Positions 36,346-45,092 of a DNA stretch of 64,000 bases are shown one piece after another (position 1 is the stretch's first letter; the number at the start of each line of letters is the position of its first letter). Made by a program: the position numbers and the translations under genes. This stretch comes from Xanthomonas campestris pv. phormiicola (GTDB lineage: Bacteria > Pseudomonadota > Gammaproteobacteria > Xanthomonadales > Xanthomonadaceae), in assembly GCA_025666215.1 (NCBI GenBank), contig CP102593.1:2121001-2185000 (forward strand). The letters run 5' to 3'. Below the pieces are notes generated by a model. It searched no databases. It saw only the letters and a list, made by a program, of their open reading frames with translations, and was not told the origin of the DNA.

Positions 36346-37224
36346 TCAGTGCGGCGGCGGGCCCAGCTTCAGCGACAGGTCCACGGCCCGCACGTGCTTG
36401 GTCAGCGCGCCGATGGAGATGCAGTCCACGCCGTCGGCGGCGATCGCGCGCACGCCGTCCAGGTCGACGCCGCCGGACACTTCCAGCGGGATCGCGCGGT
36501 GGAACGGCGCGGCCGCGGCGATCGCCACCGCTTCGCGGCGCTGCGCCGCATCGAAATCGTCGATCAGGATGCGGTCGCAGCCCACCGTCAGGGCTTCGCG
36601 CAGTTGCGCCAGCGTCTCCACCTCGACCACCAGCGGCAGGTCCGGCCATTGCGCGCGCGCGGCCTGCACCGCCGCGCTCAGCGAACCGGCGGCGTGGATG
36701 TGGTTTTCCTTCAGCATCACCGTGTCGTACAGGCCGAAGCGGTGGTTGCTGCCGCCGCCGCAACGCACCGCGTACTTCTGCGCCAGGCGCAGGCCGGGCA
36801 GGGTCTTGCGCGTGTCGAGGATGCGCGCGCCGGTGCCGTTGACCGCGGCCAAGTAGGCGGCGGTGGCGGTCGCGGTCGCGGACAGGGTCTGCAGGAAGTT
36901 CAGCGAGGCGCGTTCGGCGCTGACCAGTGCGCGGCTGCGTCCGTGCAGCAGCGCCAGCACGGTGCCGGCGGCCACGCGCTCGCCCTCGGCGATGCGCCAG
37001 TCGATCCGCACCTGCGGGTCGAGCGCGCGGTGGCAGGCGTCGAACCAGGGGCGGCCGGCGATCACCGCGTCCTGCTTGCACAGCAAATAGGCGCTGTCGG
37101 CGCGATCGGGCAGCAGCGCGGCGGTGACGTCGCCGCTGCCGATGTCCTCGGCCAGCGCGCGCGCCACGTCGGCGTCGATCGCTGCCTGCGCCGGCGGCTG
37201 CAGCGGCGCCGCGGCGCCGCTCAT
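36346..37224 (-). CDS. nadC: Quinolinate phosphoribosyltransferase NadC
   Basis: 292-residue enzyme of de novo NAD synthesis converting quinolinate and PRPP to nicotinate mononucleotide. Family blocks: EDIGSGDVTAALLP, SAERASLNFLQTLSATAT, ILDTRKTLPGLR, KYAVRCGGGSNHRFGLYD, MLKENHI and LEVSGGVDL. Its ATG overlaps the stop of the upstream trm112-like gene by 4 bp, indicating coupling. Confidence 0.95.
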   Translation of the reverse strand: MSGAAAPLQPPAQAAIDADVARALAEDIGSGDVTAALLPDRADSAYLLCKQDAVIAGRPWFDACHRALDPQVRIDWRIAEGERVAAGTVLALLHGRSRALVSAERASLNFLQTLSATATATAAYLAAVNGTGARILDTRKTLPGLRLAQKYAVRCGGGSNHRFGLYDTVMLKENHIHAAGSLSAAVQAARAQWPDLPLVVEVETLAQLREALTVGCDRILIDDFDAAQRREAVAIAAAAPFHRAIPLEVSGGVDLDGVRAIAADGVDCISIGALTKHVRAVDLSLKLGPPPH

Positions 37225-37490
37225 TTGCCGGGGAAGTCGGCGAGCTGGGCGGTGCCGATCGCTTCTTCGGCCAACAGCACCGGGATGCCGTCGTCGACGC
37301 GGAACAGCTGCTTGCGGTCGCGGGTGATCAGCGCCTCGCGCAGCGCTTGCGCCTGCGGGCTGCCGTCGGCGCGCTGCACGCCGCCGGCGGCGATGGCGCG
37401 GTTCAGCGCCTCCAGCCCGCGCGCATCCAGCAGGGCCAGCGGTTGGCGGGTGTCGGGCGAGCACAGCAGGTCGAGCAGTTTGCGATCCAT
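37221..37490 (-). CDS. Trm112/UPF0434-family protein
   Basis: 89-residue small protein of the Trm112 (YcaR) family: MDRKLLDLLCSPDTRQPLALL at the N-terminus and FRVDDGIPVLLAEEAI at the C-terminus. The usual zinc-binding cysteines are reduced to one (LLCSP), as in many bacterial members. An insert of about 25 residues (ALNRAIAAGGVQRADGSPQAQALREA) lengthens it relative to E. coli YcaR. It may stabilise methyltransferases. Confidence 0.85.
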   Translation of the reverse strand: MDRKLLDLLCSPDTRQPLALLDARGLEALNRAIAAGGVQRADGSPQAQALREALITRDRKQLFRVDDGIPVLLAEEAIGTAQLADFPGK

Positions 37491-37548
37491 CCGGTCTTCG
37501 TCTTGCGTGGAAGACGGCTAGAATACGTCTTTAAGGCAGGGGACGGCC

Positions 37549-38048
<500 letters not shown>

Positions 38049-38052
<4 letters not shown>

Positions 38053-39200
38053 CCACCACCGTCGGAATCCTGGGCGGCGGCCAGTTGGCGCGGATGATGG
38101 CCGTGGCCGGCGCCCCGCTGGGCCTGCGCTTCGTGATGCTGGATACGGTGGCCGACGCCTGCGCCGGGCAGGTCGCGCCGCTGCAGGTCGGCGACTACCG
38201 CGACGAGGCGGCGCTGGCCGCGTTCGCGGCCAGGGTCGACGTGGCCACCTTCGATTTCGAGAACGTGCCGGCGGCCAGCGCCGAATGGCTGGCCGGGCAG
38301 GTGCCGGTGTTCCCGAACCCGCACGCGCTGGCGGTGGCGCAGGACCGGCTGGCCGAGAAGACCCTGTTCCGCGAACTGGGCATCCCGGTGCCCGATTTCG
38401 CCGCGATCGGCAGCCGTGAGGAACTGGACGCGGCGCTGGCGCAGGTCGGCACCCCGTGCATTCTCAAGACCCGGCGCCTGGGCTACGACGGCAAGGGCCA
38501 GTTCCGGATCAAGTCCGCGGCCGACGCCGATGCGGCGTGGGCCGCGCTGGGCGCGCAGGCGGCCAGCGTGGGCCTGATCGTGGAGGCCTTCGTGCCGTTC
38601 CAGCGCGAGATCAGCGTGGTCGCGGTGCGCGGCCGCGACGGCGAGTTTCGCACCTGGCCGCTGACCGAGAACTGGCATGTGCAGGGGGTGTTGTCGGCCA
38701 GCCTGGCCCCGGCGCAGGCCGATGCCGCGCTGGAGCGGGCCGCCATCGCCCATGCGCAGGCGCTGGCCGAGCGCCTGCAGTACGTGGGCGTGTTCGCGCT
38801 GGAGCTGTTCTGCCGCGACGGCGAACTGCTCGCCAACGAGATGGCGCCGCGCGTGCACAACTCCGGCCACTGGACCATCGAAGGCGCGGAGACCTCGCAG
38901 TTCGAGAACCACCTGCGTGCGGTGCTGGGCCTGCCGCTGGGGTCCACGCGCATGCTCGGCCATGCCTGCATGCTCAACTGGATCGGGCAGATGCCCGCCG
39001 CCGCGCCGGTGCTGGCGCAGCCCGGCGGACATTGGCACGACTACGGCAAGGAAGCGCGCGAGGGCCGCAAGGTCGGCCACGCCACGCTGCGCGAGCACAC
39101 GCCGGCGGCCTTGGCGCAGGCGCTGCACACGGTCGGCGCGCAGTTGCAGCGCGGCGACCAGGTCGCGCCGGTGATCGAGACGCTGCGCGCGCAGGGCTGA
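38049..39200 (+). CDS. purK: N5-carboxyaminoimidazole ribonucleotide synthase PurK
   Basis: 383-residue ATP-grasp ligase making N5-CAIR from AIR and bicarbonate. The N-terminal [16 protein letters not shown] starts the pre-ATP-grasp domain. [15 protein letters not shown] is the nucleotide-binding loop, and [41 protein letters not shown] the metal and substrate region. It is downstream of and coupled to purE. Confidence 0.96.
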
Positions 39201-39280
39201 GCCGGCCGTGGGGAGGTCGCGCCCAGGCCATGCCTGGGCGTGGCTTGAAAAAGTGCCAGCGCCTACGCGTCAGCCAGACC

Positions 39281-39355
39281 GGTCATCCCAATCCCGAAGC
39301 GCGTTAAAACGGCCGCAGGCCGGTCATCCCCAATCCCGAATCCCCAATCCCGGCC
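39281..39355. repeat. GGTCATCCCAATCCCGAA / CCCCAATCCCG repeats
   Basis: Two copies of GGTCATCCC(C)AATCCCGAA (39281-39298 and 39322-39340), followed by CCCCAATCCCGGCC, lie between the convergent purK and sod genes. They are the same unit as the pair at 17961-18114. Confidence 0.65.
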
Positions 39356-39934
39356 TCACCGCATATTCGCCGCCACGAACTCCCAGTTCACCAGCTTCCA
39401 GAACGCGTCCAGATAGCGCGCACGGTCGCCGCGGTAATCGATGTAGTAGGCGTGCTCCCACAGGTCGCAGGCCAGCAGCGGGAGGTCCTCGCCGGTCAGC
39501 GGCGAGCCGGCGTTGACGGTGGCGAGCAGGGCCAGCGTGGCGTCCGGGCGCTGCACCAGCCAGACCCAGCCCGAGCCGAACACGGCCAGCGCCACGCGTG
39601 CGAACTCGGCCTTGAAGCGGGCGACGTCGCCGAAGCTCCTGGCGATGCGCTCGGCCAGCTCGCCGCCGGGTTCGCCGCCGCCGCGCGGGCGCAGTCCGCG
39701 CCAGTAGAACTCGTGGTTCCAGACCTCGGCCGCGTGCTGGAACAGGCGGCCCTGGGTACGGCGCACCAGGTCCTGCAACGGCAGGTCGGCGAATTCGCTG
39801 CCGGCGATCTGCGCATTGAGGCGTTCGACCAGCGCGCGCTGGTAGTGGCCGTGGTGCTGGTCCAGGGTCTCGGCGGACAGGTGCGGCGCCAGCGCCGCGC
39901 GGTCGTACGGCAGGGGAGCGAGTTCGATGGCCAT
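39356..39934 (-). CDS. Fe/Mn-type superoxide dismutase with altered second-sphere residues
   Basis: 192 residues, full SodB-like length. The four metal ligands align with E. coli FeSOD: His27, His74 (VWNHEFYW), Asp157 and His161 (CDLWEHAYY). However, three second-sphere positions differ by my alignment: the Gln69 equivalent is Glu (AAEVWNH), Tyr34 is Leu and His30 is Tyr (HHGHYQRALV in place of HYGKHHQTYV). Fold and metal binding seem intact, but normal dismutase chemistry is doubtful. It is divergent from grxD over 128 bp. Confidence 0.85.
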   Translation of the reverse strand: MAIELAPLPYDRAALAPHLSAETLDQHHGHYQRALVERLNAQIAGSEFADLPLQDLVRRTQGRLFQHAAEVWNHEFYWRGLRPRGGGEPGGELAERIARSFGDVARFKAEFARVALAVFGSGWVWLVQRPDATLALLATVNAGSPLTGEDLPLLACDLWEHAYYIDYRGDRARYLDAFWKLVNWEFVAANMR

Positions 39935-40062
39935 GGATCCTCGGGAGCGGTTTCGGGGGCGCGTGTCGGTACTGCCGTGCGCAGGGCTTACACTATGCGG
40001 CTACGCGAAAGTCTAGCCGACCGCCGAGGTCCGTTTTTTCGCCCCAGCAGGAGAAATCCCCC

Positions 40063-40383
40063 ATGCAGGTGATGGAGCGCATCCAGGCCGACGTCGAACA
40101 CCACCCCATCGTGTTGTTCATGAAGGGCACGCCGCAGTACCCGATGTGCGGTTTTTCCAGCCGCGCGCTGCAGGCCCTGTTGGCCGCCGGCGCCGACCGG
40201 CTGCACACCGTCAACGTGCTAGACGAACCGGAGATCCGCGCCAATCTGCCGCGCTATTCGAACTGGCCGACGTTCCCGCAGCTGTTCATCCACGGCGAAC
40301 TGATCGGCGGCTGCGACATCACCATGGAACTGTTCGAATCCGGCGAGTTGCAGCGCATCGTGGCCGAGGCCTACCAGCCGTGA
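40063..40383 (+). CDS. grxD: Monothiol glutaredoxin GrxD
   Basis: 106-residue CGFS-type glutaredoxin (YPMCGFSS, Cys29) that carries [2Fe-2S] clusters with glutathione. Supporting motifs: VLFMKGTPQ, NWPTFPQLFIHGELIGGCDI. The stop overlaps the next gene's GTG start. AGGAG lies upstream. Confidence 0.95.
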   Translation: MQVMERIQADVEHHPIVLFMKGTPQYPMCGFSSRALQALLAAGADRLHTVNVLDEPEIRANLPRYSNWPTFPQLFIHGELIGGCDITMELFESGELQRIVAEAYQP

Positions 40384-41120
40384 CAGCGGAGCCGACGCCG
40401 CAAGCGGGCGCGCTGGCGCAGCGCGTGGTGCTGGTGTGCGGCGCCGCCGGCGGGCTGGGCAGCGCCGCGGCGCTGGCCTGCGCCCAGGCCGGCGCCACGG
40501 TGGTGCTGCTCGGGCACAAGCCGGCGCGCTTGAACCGGGTCTACGACGCCATCGCCGAGATCGGCGCACAGCCGCTGCTGTATCCGCTGGACCTGCTCGG
40601 CGCCACGCCGGAAGACTACGCGACGCTGGCCGAGCGGGTGCGGGCCGAGCTTGGGCGCCTGGACGGGGTGCTGCACTGCGCCGCCGATTTCGTCGGCCTG
40701 ACCCCATTCGAGCACGCCGATCCGGCGCAGTTCGCGCGCGCCATCCACGTCAACCTGACCGCCCCGGGCTGGCTGACCCAGGCCTGCCTGCCGCTGCTGA
40801 AGCAGGCGCCGGACGCGGCGATCGTGTTCGCGCTCGACGACCCGGCGCGCGTCGGCCAGGCCTACTGGGGCGGCTACGGCGCGGCCCAGCACGGCCGCCG
40901 CGGCCTGCTGACGAGCCTGCACGGCGAACTGGCCGCCTCGACGGTGCGCGTGGCCGGATTGCAACCCGGGCCGATGCGCAGCGCGCTGCGCGCGCGCGCC
41001 TACACCCACCAGGAAGACTTCGACGCGGTCGATCCGGCGCACTACGCCGCCGCCTGCGTGGAACTGCTGTCGCCCGCCGGCGCCGCGCACCGCGGCGCGA
41101 TCTGGAATCCCCTGGCATGA
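40380..41120 (+). CDS. Short-chain dehydrogenase/reductase, YciK-like
   Basis: 246-residue Rossmann-fold SDR. VVLVCGAAGGLGSAAALACAQ binds the cofactor. The classical YxxxK is replaced by YGAAQHGRR in the equivalent place, so the catalytic Lys appears absent, and the Ser position reads FALDD. Catalytic activity is therefore uncertain. The GTG start at 40380 overlaps the grxD stop, and its stop overlaps the marC start. Confidence 0.8.
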   Translation: MTAEPTPQAGALAQRVVLVCGAAGGLGSAAALACAQAGATVVLLGHKPARLNRVYDAIAEIGAQPLLYPLDLLGATPEDYATLAERVRAELGRLDGVLHCAADFVGLTPFEHADPAQFARAIHVNLTAPGWLTQACLPLLKQAPDAAIVFALDDPARVGQAYWGGYGAAQHGRRGLLTSLHGELAASTVRVAGLQPGPMRSALRARAYTHQEDFDAVDPAHYAAACVELLSPAGAAHRGAIWNPLA

Positions 41121-41716
41121 CCATTCTGTCGGCAGCGCTGCTGCTGTTCCTGATCCTCGACCCGCTGGGCAACATCCCGGTGTTCCTGAGCGTGCTCAAG
41201 CCGCTGCCGGCCAAGCGCCAGCGCGTGGTGCTGGCGCGCGAACTGCTGATCGCGCTCGGCGTGCTGATGGCGTTCCTGTGGGGCGGCAAGTACGCGCTGG
41301 AAGTGATGCATCTGCGCCAGGAATCGGTGGCGATCGCCGGCGGCATCGTGCTGTTCCTGATCGGCATCCGCATGATCTTTCCGCGTCCGGAAGGGCTGAT
41401 GGGCGAGATTCCCGACGGCGAGCCGTTCATCGTGCCGCTGGCGATCCCGCTGGTGGCCGGGCCCTCGGGCATGGCCGCGGTGATGCTGATGGGCAGCAAC
41501 GAACCCACCCGTCTGGGCGAATGGAGCCTGGCACTGATCCTGGCCTGGATCGGCACCTCGGCGCTGCTGTTCTCCGGCACGCTGCTGTATAAGCTGCTCG
41601 GCATGCGCGTGCTGATCGCGGTCGAGCGGCTGATGGGCATGCTGCTGGTGGCGATCTCGGTGCAGATGTTCCTCGACGGCCTCAGCGCCTATCTGAAGCT
41701 GCCGGTCGCCGGCTGA
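41117..41716 (+). CDS. MarC-family integral membrane protein
   Basis: 199 residues, six hydrophobic segments, with the family blocks LFLILDPLGNIPVFLSVLK, GGIVLFLIGIRMIF and PLAIPLVAGPSGMAAVML. The MarC/UPF0056 family has no established substrate. Its start overlaps the SDR stop by 4 bp, completing a grxD-SDR-marC operon. Confidence 0.9.
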   Translation: MTILSAALLLFLILDPLGNIPVFLSVLKPLPAKRQRVVLARELLIALGVLMAFLWGGKYALEVMHLRQESVAIAGGIVLFLIGIRMIFPRPEGLMGEIPDGEPFIVPLAIPLVAGPSGMAAVMLMGSNEPTRLGEWSLALILAWIGTSALLFSGTLLYKLLGMRVLIAVERLMGMLLVAISVQMFLDGLSAYLKLPVAG

Positions 41717-41998
41717 GCGGGCGATCGCGCCCGTGCCGCGCCTGTCGCTACGCGCCAACGCTGCGACATCCCGAGCGTTTGCGGCAATTCGATGACATTT
41801 GCGGCGCTTTTTTGTGCCATCGCGTGTCGGTATGTGGTGGCATATTAAGTTTTTGTAAACGCCCGAGGCATACGCGGGCGAAATAGCCCGCCTACCGTAG
41901 TGCCCTCCGAAGCGGTGGGGGCTCGTGCGCCGTGTCCATAGCAGGTTTGCCCCATCGCTCTCTGCCGCTCCCACGTTAGCCACAGAGGCACTTGCCCG

Positions 41999-44377
41999 AT
42001 GAAGTCCCGCTCCGCACACCGTATCTCCACTCTTTCCCTGGCGCTGGCGACCGCGCTTTCGGCCCATCCGGCATTGGCGCAGGACGCCGGCACCGACACT
42101 GCCGAGCGGGTCACCGCCTCCAGTACTTCCAATACCACCGCTGCCTACGAGACCAAGCGCGTGCAGCAGCTGGACAAGGTCAACGTCAATGCCGACAAGA
42201 GCGGCTACGTGCTCGGCGGCGGCAACATGACCGTGCAGACCGCCAGCAAGGCGATTTCCACGGTGACCCGCGAGGCCATCGCGCAGGCGTCCGGCGGCAG
42301 CAACTTCACCCAGATGATCGATGCGATCCCGGGCGTGGACGCCGCCACCAGCGACGTGACCGGCCTGAACAACGGCAACTACAGCCTGCGCGGCTTCGAC
42401 TCCTCGGCGATCGGCGTCACCGTCAACGGCGCGCCGGTGACCGACAGCGGCAGCTACTCGGTCTACGCCACCGAATACGGCGATGCCGAGAACTACAACG
42501 ACATCACCGTCACCCAGGGCACGCCGAACGTGGACCAGCCGGAGATGGGCGCCACTGGCGGCCAGATCGCCTGGTCCACGATCGATCCCGGCCACGCGTT
42601 CGGCGTGGACTTCAACCAGAGCTTCGGCAGCAACGACTACCGGCGCACCTTTGTGCGGGTCAACACCGGCGATACCGGTCCGCTGCGCTCGTGGGTGTCG
42701 TTCTCGACCAACAGCGCCGACAAGTGGAAGGGCAATGGCGACATGTCGGTCAACAAGATCGACGGCAAGAGCGTGTGGGACATCAGCCCGGGCAACTCGA
42801 TCAGCGCCTCGTTCCAGTACAACCGCCAGTCCAACTATTCTTACAACACCGCCAGCAAGACCCAGCTGGCCAGCGACTACGAGTACGACTACAACGACAC
42901 CTGGGGCGGCGGCACCACCTCCAGCGACCAGTACTACTGGAAGCTGCGGCGCAATCCCTACAAGAGCCTGCTGGTCAGCCTTGACGGCGAGTTCACCTTC
43001 AGCGACAACCTGCGTCTTTCGGTGGTGCCGTACCTGTGGTGGGGCAAGGGCGGCGGCTCCAGCGCCGCGTCGGTGTATTCGACCACCAGCAGCAGCAACG
43101 TCTACGGCTACTCCAAGAGCGTGAGCGGCAGCCGCGACGTCGACTACACCTATTCCTATTCCAGCACGGTGCGTCCGGGCGTGGTCGCCAAGTTCTTCCA
43201 GGACATCGGCATGGACCACAACCTGGTCTACGGCCTGTGGTACGACCGTTCGCGCAAGAGCCAGAACAACAGCATCCTCAAGACCGACCAGACCACCGGC
43301 GAGGCCTGCGATGTCTGGGCCGACAGCGACGACTGCTTCCTGACCTACGCCGACGGCAAGGTGCAGCAGAGCTACCGCACCTACACGGTCACCGACGTGC
43401 AGAAGTACTTCGTCCAGGACAACTGGACCCCGGCCGACGACTGGGCGGTCAACTACGGCGTGTCCTGGATCCACGCCACGCGCAAGGGCCACAACTACCA
43501 GTGGCCGGATACCGCCAAGGAGATCGGCGTGGACTTCGACAACAGCTACAGCAAGCTGCTGCCGGCGTTCGGCATCAAGTACGCGCCCGACAGCCGCAAC
43601 CAGTTCTACTACGGCGTGGCCAAGACCTTCCGCGTGCCGGCGACCAATTCGATCTCGCTGAATCTGTCGGCCGCCAAGGAGATTCCGGAGCCCGAATCGG
43701 CCTGGACCAACGACCTGGGCTGGCGCTACTACGGCGACCGCTTCTCGCTGTCGACCATGCTGTACCAGAGCAACTACAGCAACAAGCAGATGTCCAGCTA
43801 CGACCAGACCACGGCGCTGACCACCTACATCTCGATCGGCAAGGTGCGCATGCGCGGCTTCAACAGCGAAGCCAGCTACAACATCACCGACAACCTGAAG
43901 CTCTACGGCTCCTACACCTACACCCAGGCCAAGATCCTGAGCGACACCCTGGCGGTGGGGACCTCCAAGGGCACCTACGACTATGCGGTCGACGGCAAGC
44001 AGCTGGCCAATACGCCGAAGAACCTGGCCAACCTGCGCCTGAGCTACACCATCGGCGATTTCTGGGTCGCGCTGAAGGGCCGTTACTCCGGCTCGCGTTA
44101 CGGCGACTACATGAACACCGAGCGGGTCGGCGGCTACACCACCTTCGGCGCCGACGCCGGCTATGCCTTCGCCGACTGGGGCTGGCTGAAGAAGCCGTCG
44201 ATCAAGCTCAATCTGTACAACCTGACCGACAAGCAGGCGGTCACCTGGGCCAATACCACCCAGGTGTTGGCGGCCTCCGGCGCCAGCGAGTACCCGGACG
44301 TGGTGTCCACCGGCACCCCGTACTACTCCGTGCTGGAGCCGCGCGCGTTCGCGGTGACCTTCGGCGCCTCGTTCTGA
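41999..44377 (+). CDS. TonB-dependent outer-membrane receptor
   Basis: 792-residue receptor. Signal peptide to ALAQ; a plug domain with STVTREAIAQASGGSNFTQMIDAIPGVDA, NGNYSLRGFDSSAIGVTVNG and the EYGDAENYNDITVTQGTPNVDQPEMGATGG block; then a long Tyr/Ser-rich beta-barrel ending AFAVTFGASF with a terminal Phe for Bam insertion. Ligand is unknown; siderophore or plant-polymer uptake are both possible. The 282-bp upstream region contains a small hairpin (41874-41891). A strong terminator follows. Confidence 0.92.
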   Translation: MKSRSAHRISTLSLALATALSAHPALAQDAGTDTAERVTASSTSNTTAAYETKRVQQLDKVNVNADKSGYVLGGGNMTVQTASKAISTVTREAIAQASGGSNFTQMIDAIPGVDAATSDVTGLNNGNYSLRGFDSSAIGVTVNGAPVTDSGSYSVYATEYGDAENYNDITVTQGTPNVDQPEMGATGGQIAWSTIDPGHAFGVDFNQSFGSNDYRRTFVRVNTGDTGPLRSWVSFSTNSADKWKGNGDMSVNKIDGKSVWDISPGNSISASFQYNRQSNYSYNTASKTQLASDYEYDYNDTWGGGTTSSDQYYWKLRRNPYKSLLVSLDGEFTFSDNLRLSVVPYLWWGKGGGSSAASVYSTTSSSNVYGYSKSVSGSRDVDYTYSYSSTVRPGVVAKFFQDIGMDHNLVYGLWYDRSRKSQNNSILKTDQTTGEACDVWADSDDCFLTYADGKVQQSYRTYTVTDVQKYFVQDNWTPADDWAVNYGVSWIHATRKGHNYQWPDTAKEIGVDFDNSYSKLLPAFGIKYAPDSRNQFYYGVAKTFRVPATNSISLNLSAAKEIPEPESAWTNDLGWRYYGDRFSLSTMLYQSNYSNKQMSSYDQTTALTTYISIGKVRMRGFNSEASYNITDNLKLYGSYTYTQAKILSDTLAVGTSKGTYDYAVDGKQLANTPKNLANLRLSYTIGDFWVALKGRYSGSRYGDYMNTERVGGYTTFGADAGYAFADWGWLKKPSIKLNLYNLTDKQAVTWANTTQVLAASGASEYPDVVSTGTPYYSVLEPRAFAVTFGASF

Positions 44378-44423
44378 AGCAAGCCCGAGCCCCGCATCGG
44401 GGCTGGAAAACGACAAGCAGCGC

Positions 44424-44452
44424 AAACGGCCGGGGCCTGACCCCGGCCGTTT
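44424..44452 (+). terminator. Rho-independent terminator after the first TonB receptor
   Basis: Perfect 12-bp stem AAACGGCCGGGG / CCCCGGCCGTTT with loop CCTGA. The stem's own terminal T run and following TTGCGTTT support termination. Confidence 0.8.
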
Positions 44453-45092
44453 GCGTTTGCGTGCCTGCAATGTCGGCAGACCGCCGCCAGTCCTGTGGCG
44501 GAGCTGCGCAGTGTGCGACTCTCGCCATCGGGACAAGATGGGCCGAGGACCTCGGCGAGCCGCTTTCCGGGGCAGTCGGGCGCTTGCTGGGCCACGGGCA
44601 GGGGCGCGAACGAGCGAGCAGTGGCCGCGGCGTGGAGTCCGGACAGGCGAGGGTGCGTCCGCCACCCCGTGCCGCAGAGGCGGGAGATGCGCTTGCTGCG
44701 GCTACCCATGGCCCGGCAGGTCTGGAGGGCATCGCGAGATGCCGTGTCTGCCCTCAACGTGAGCCGATCAGTGCGATCGAGGCGTTCGCGCCGCCAATTC
44801 CAGTTGCATTCCCATCCAGGCCACGCCGCTGACGCTTGCGGCGCAGGCCGAACGGCGTGTACGCATTCGCCATGCGGTGTCCGGAACCGGCACAAAAACT
44901 GCGATCCATGTCGTGTGATGTCCGTTTGTGCCATTTTGTCACGTTTTGGCAACAAATCGGCCCTATGGTGTTAAACTCGCGTTAACCCTTGCGGGGGATC
45001 CAGCAAGGGGGCACGAACCTCATTCCGCTGCCGTGCGCCTACCAGGACGGCTAGCTATGCGCATTTCGTCAACTTCCATCGAGGCTATTGCA
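44453..45092. other. 640-bp gap between two TonB receptors
   Basis: Only low-scoring frames; I support no gene. The first ~430 bp are high-GC; 44890-45000 is AT-richer (GTTTGTGCCATTTTGTCACG, then GTGTTAAACTCGCGTTAACC) and probably holds the promoter of the Oar-like receptor. An ATG at 45057 in frame with the receptor is an alternative start. Confidence 0.5.

Noticed and set aside
44451..45056. Several 60-160-codon frames between the two TonB receptors
   Set aside because: Arg/Pro/Ala-rich on both strands, no ribosome site and no recognisable motifs.
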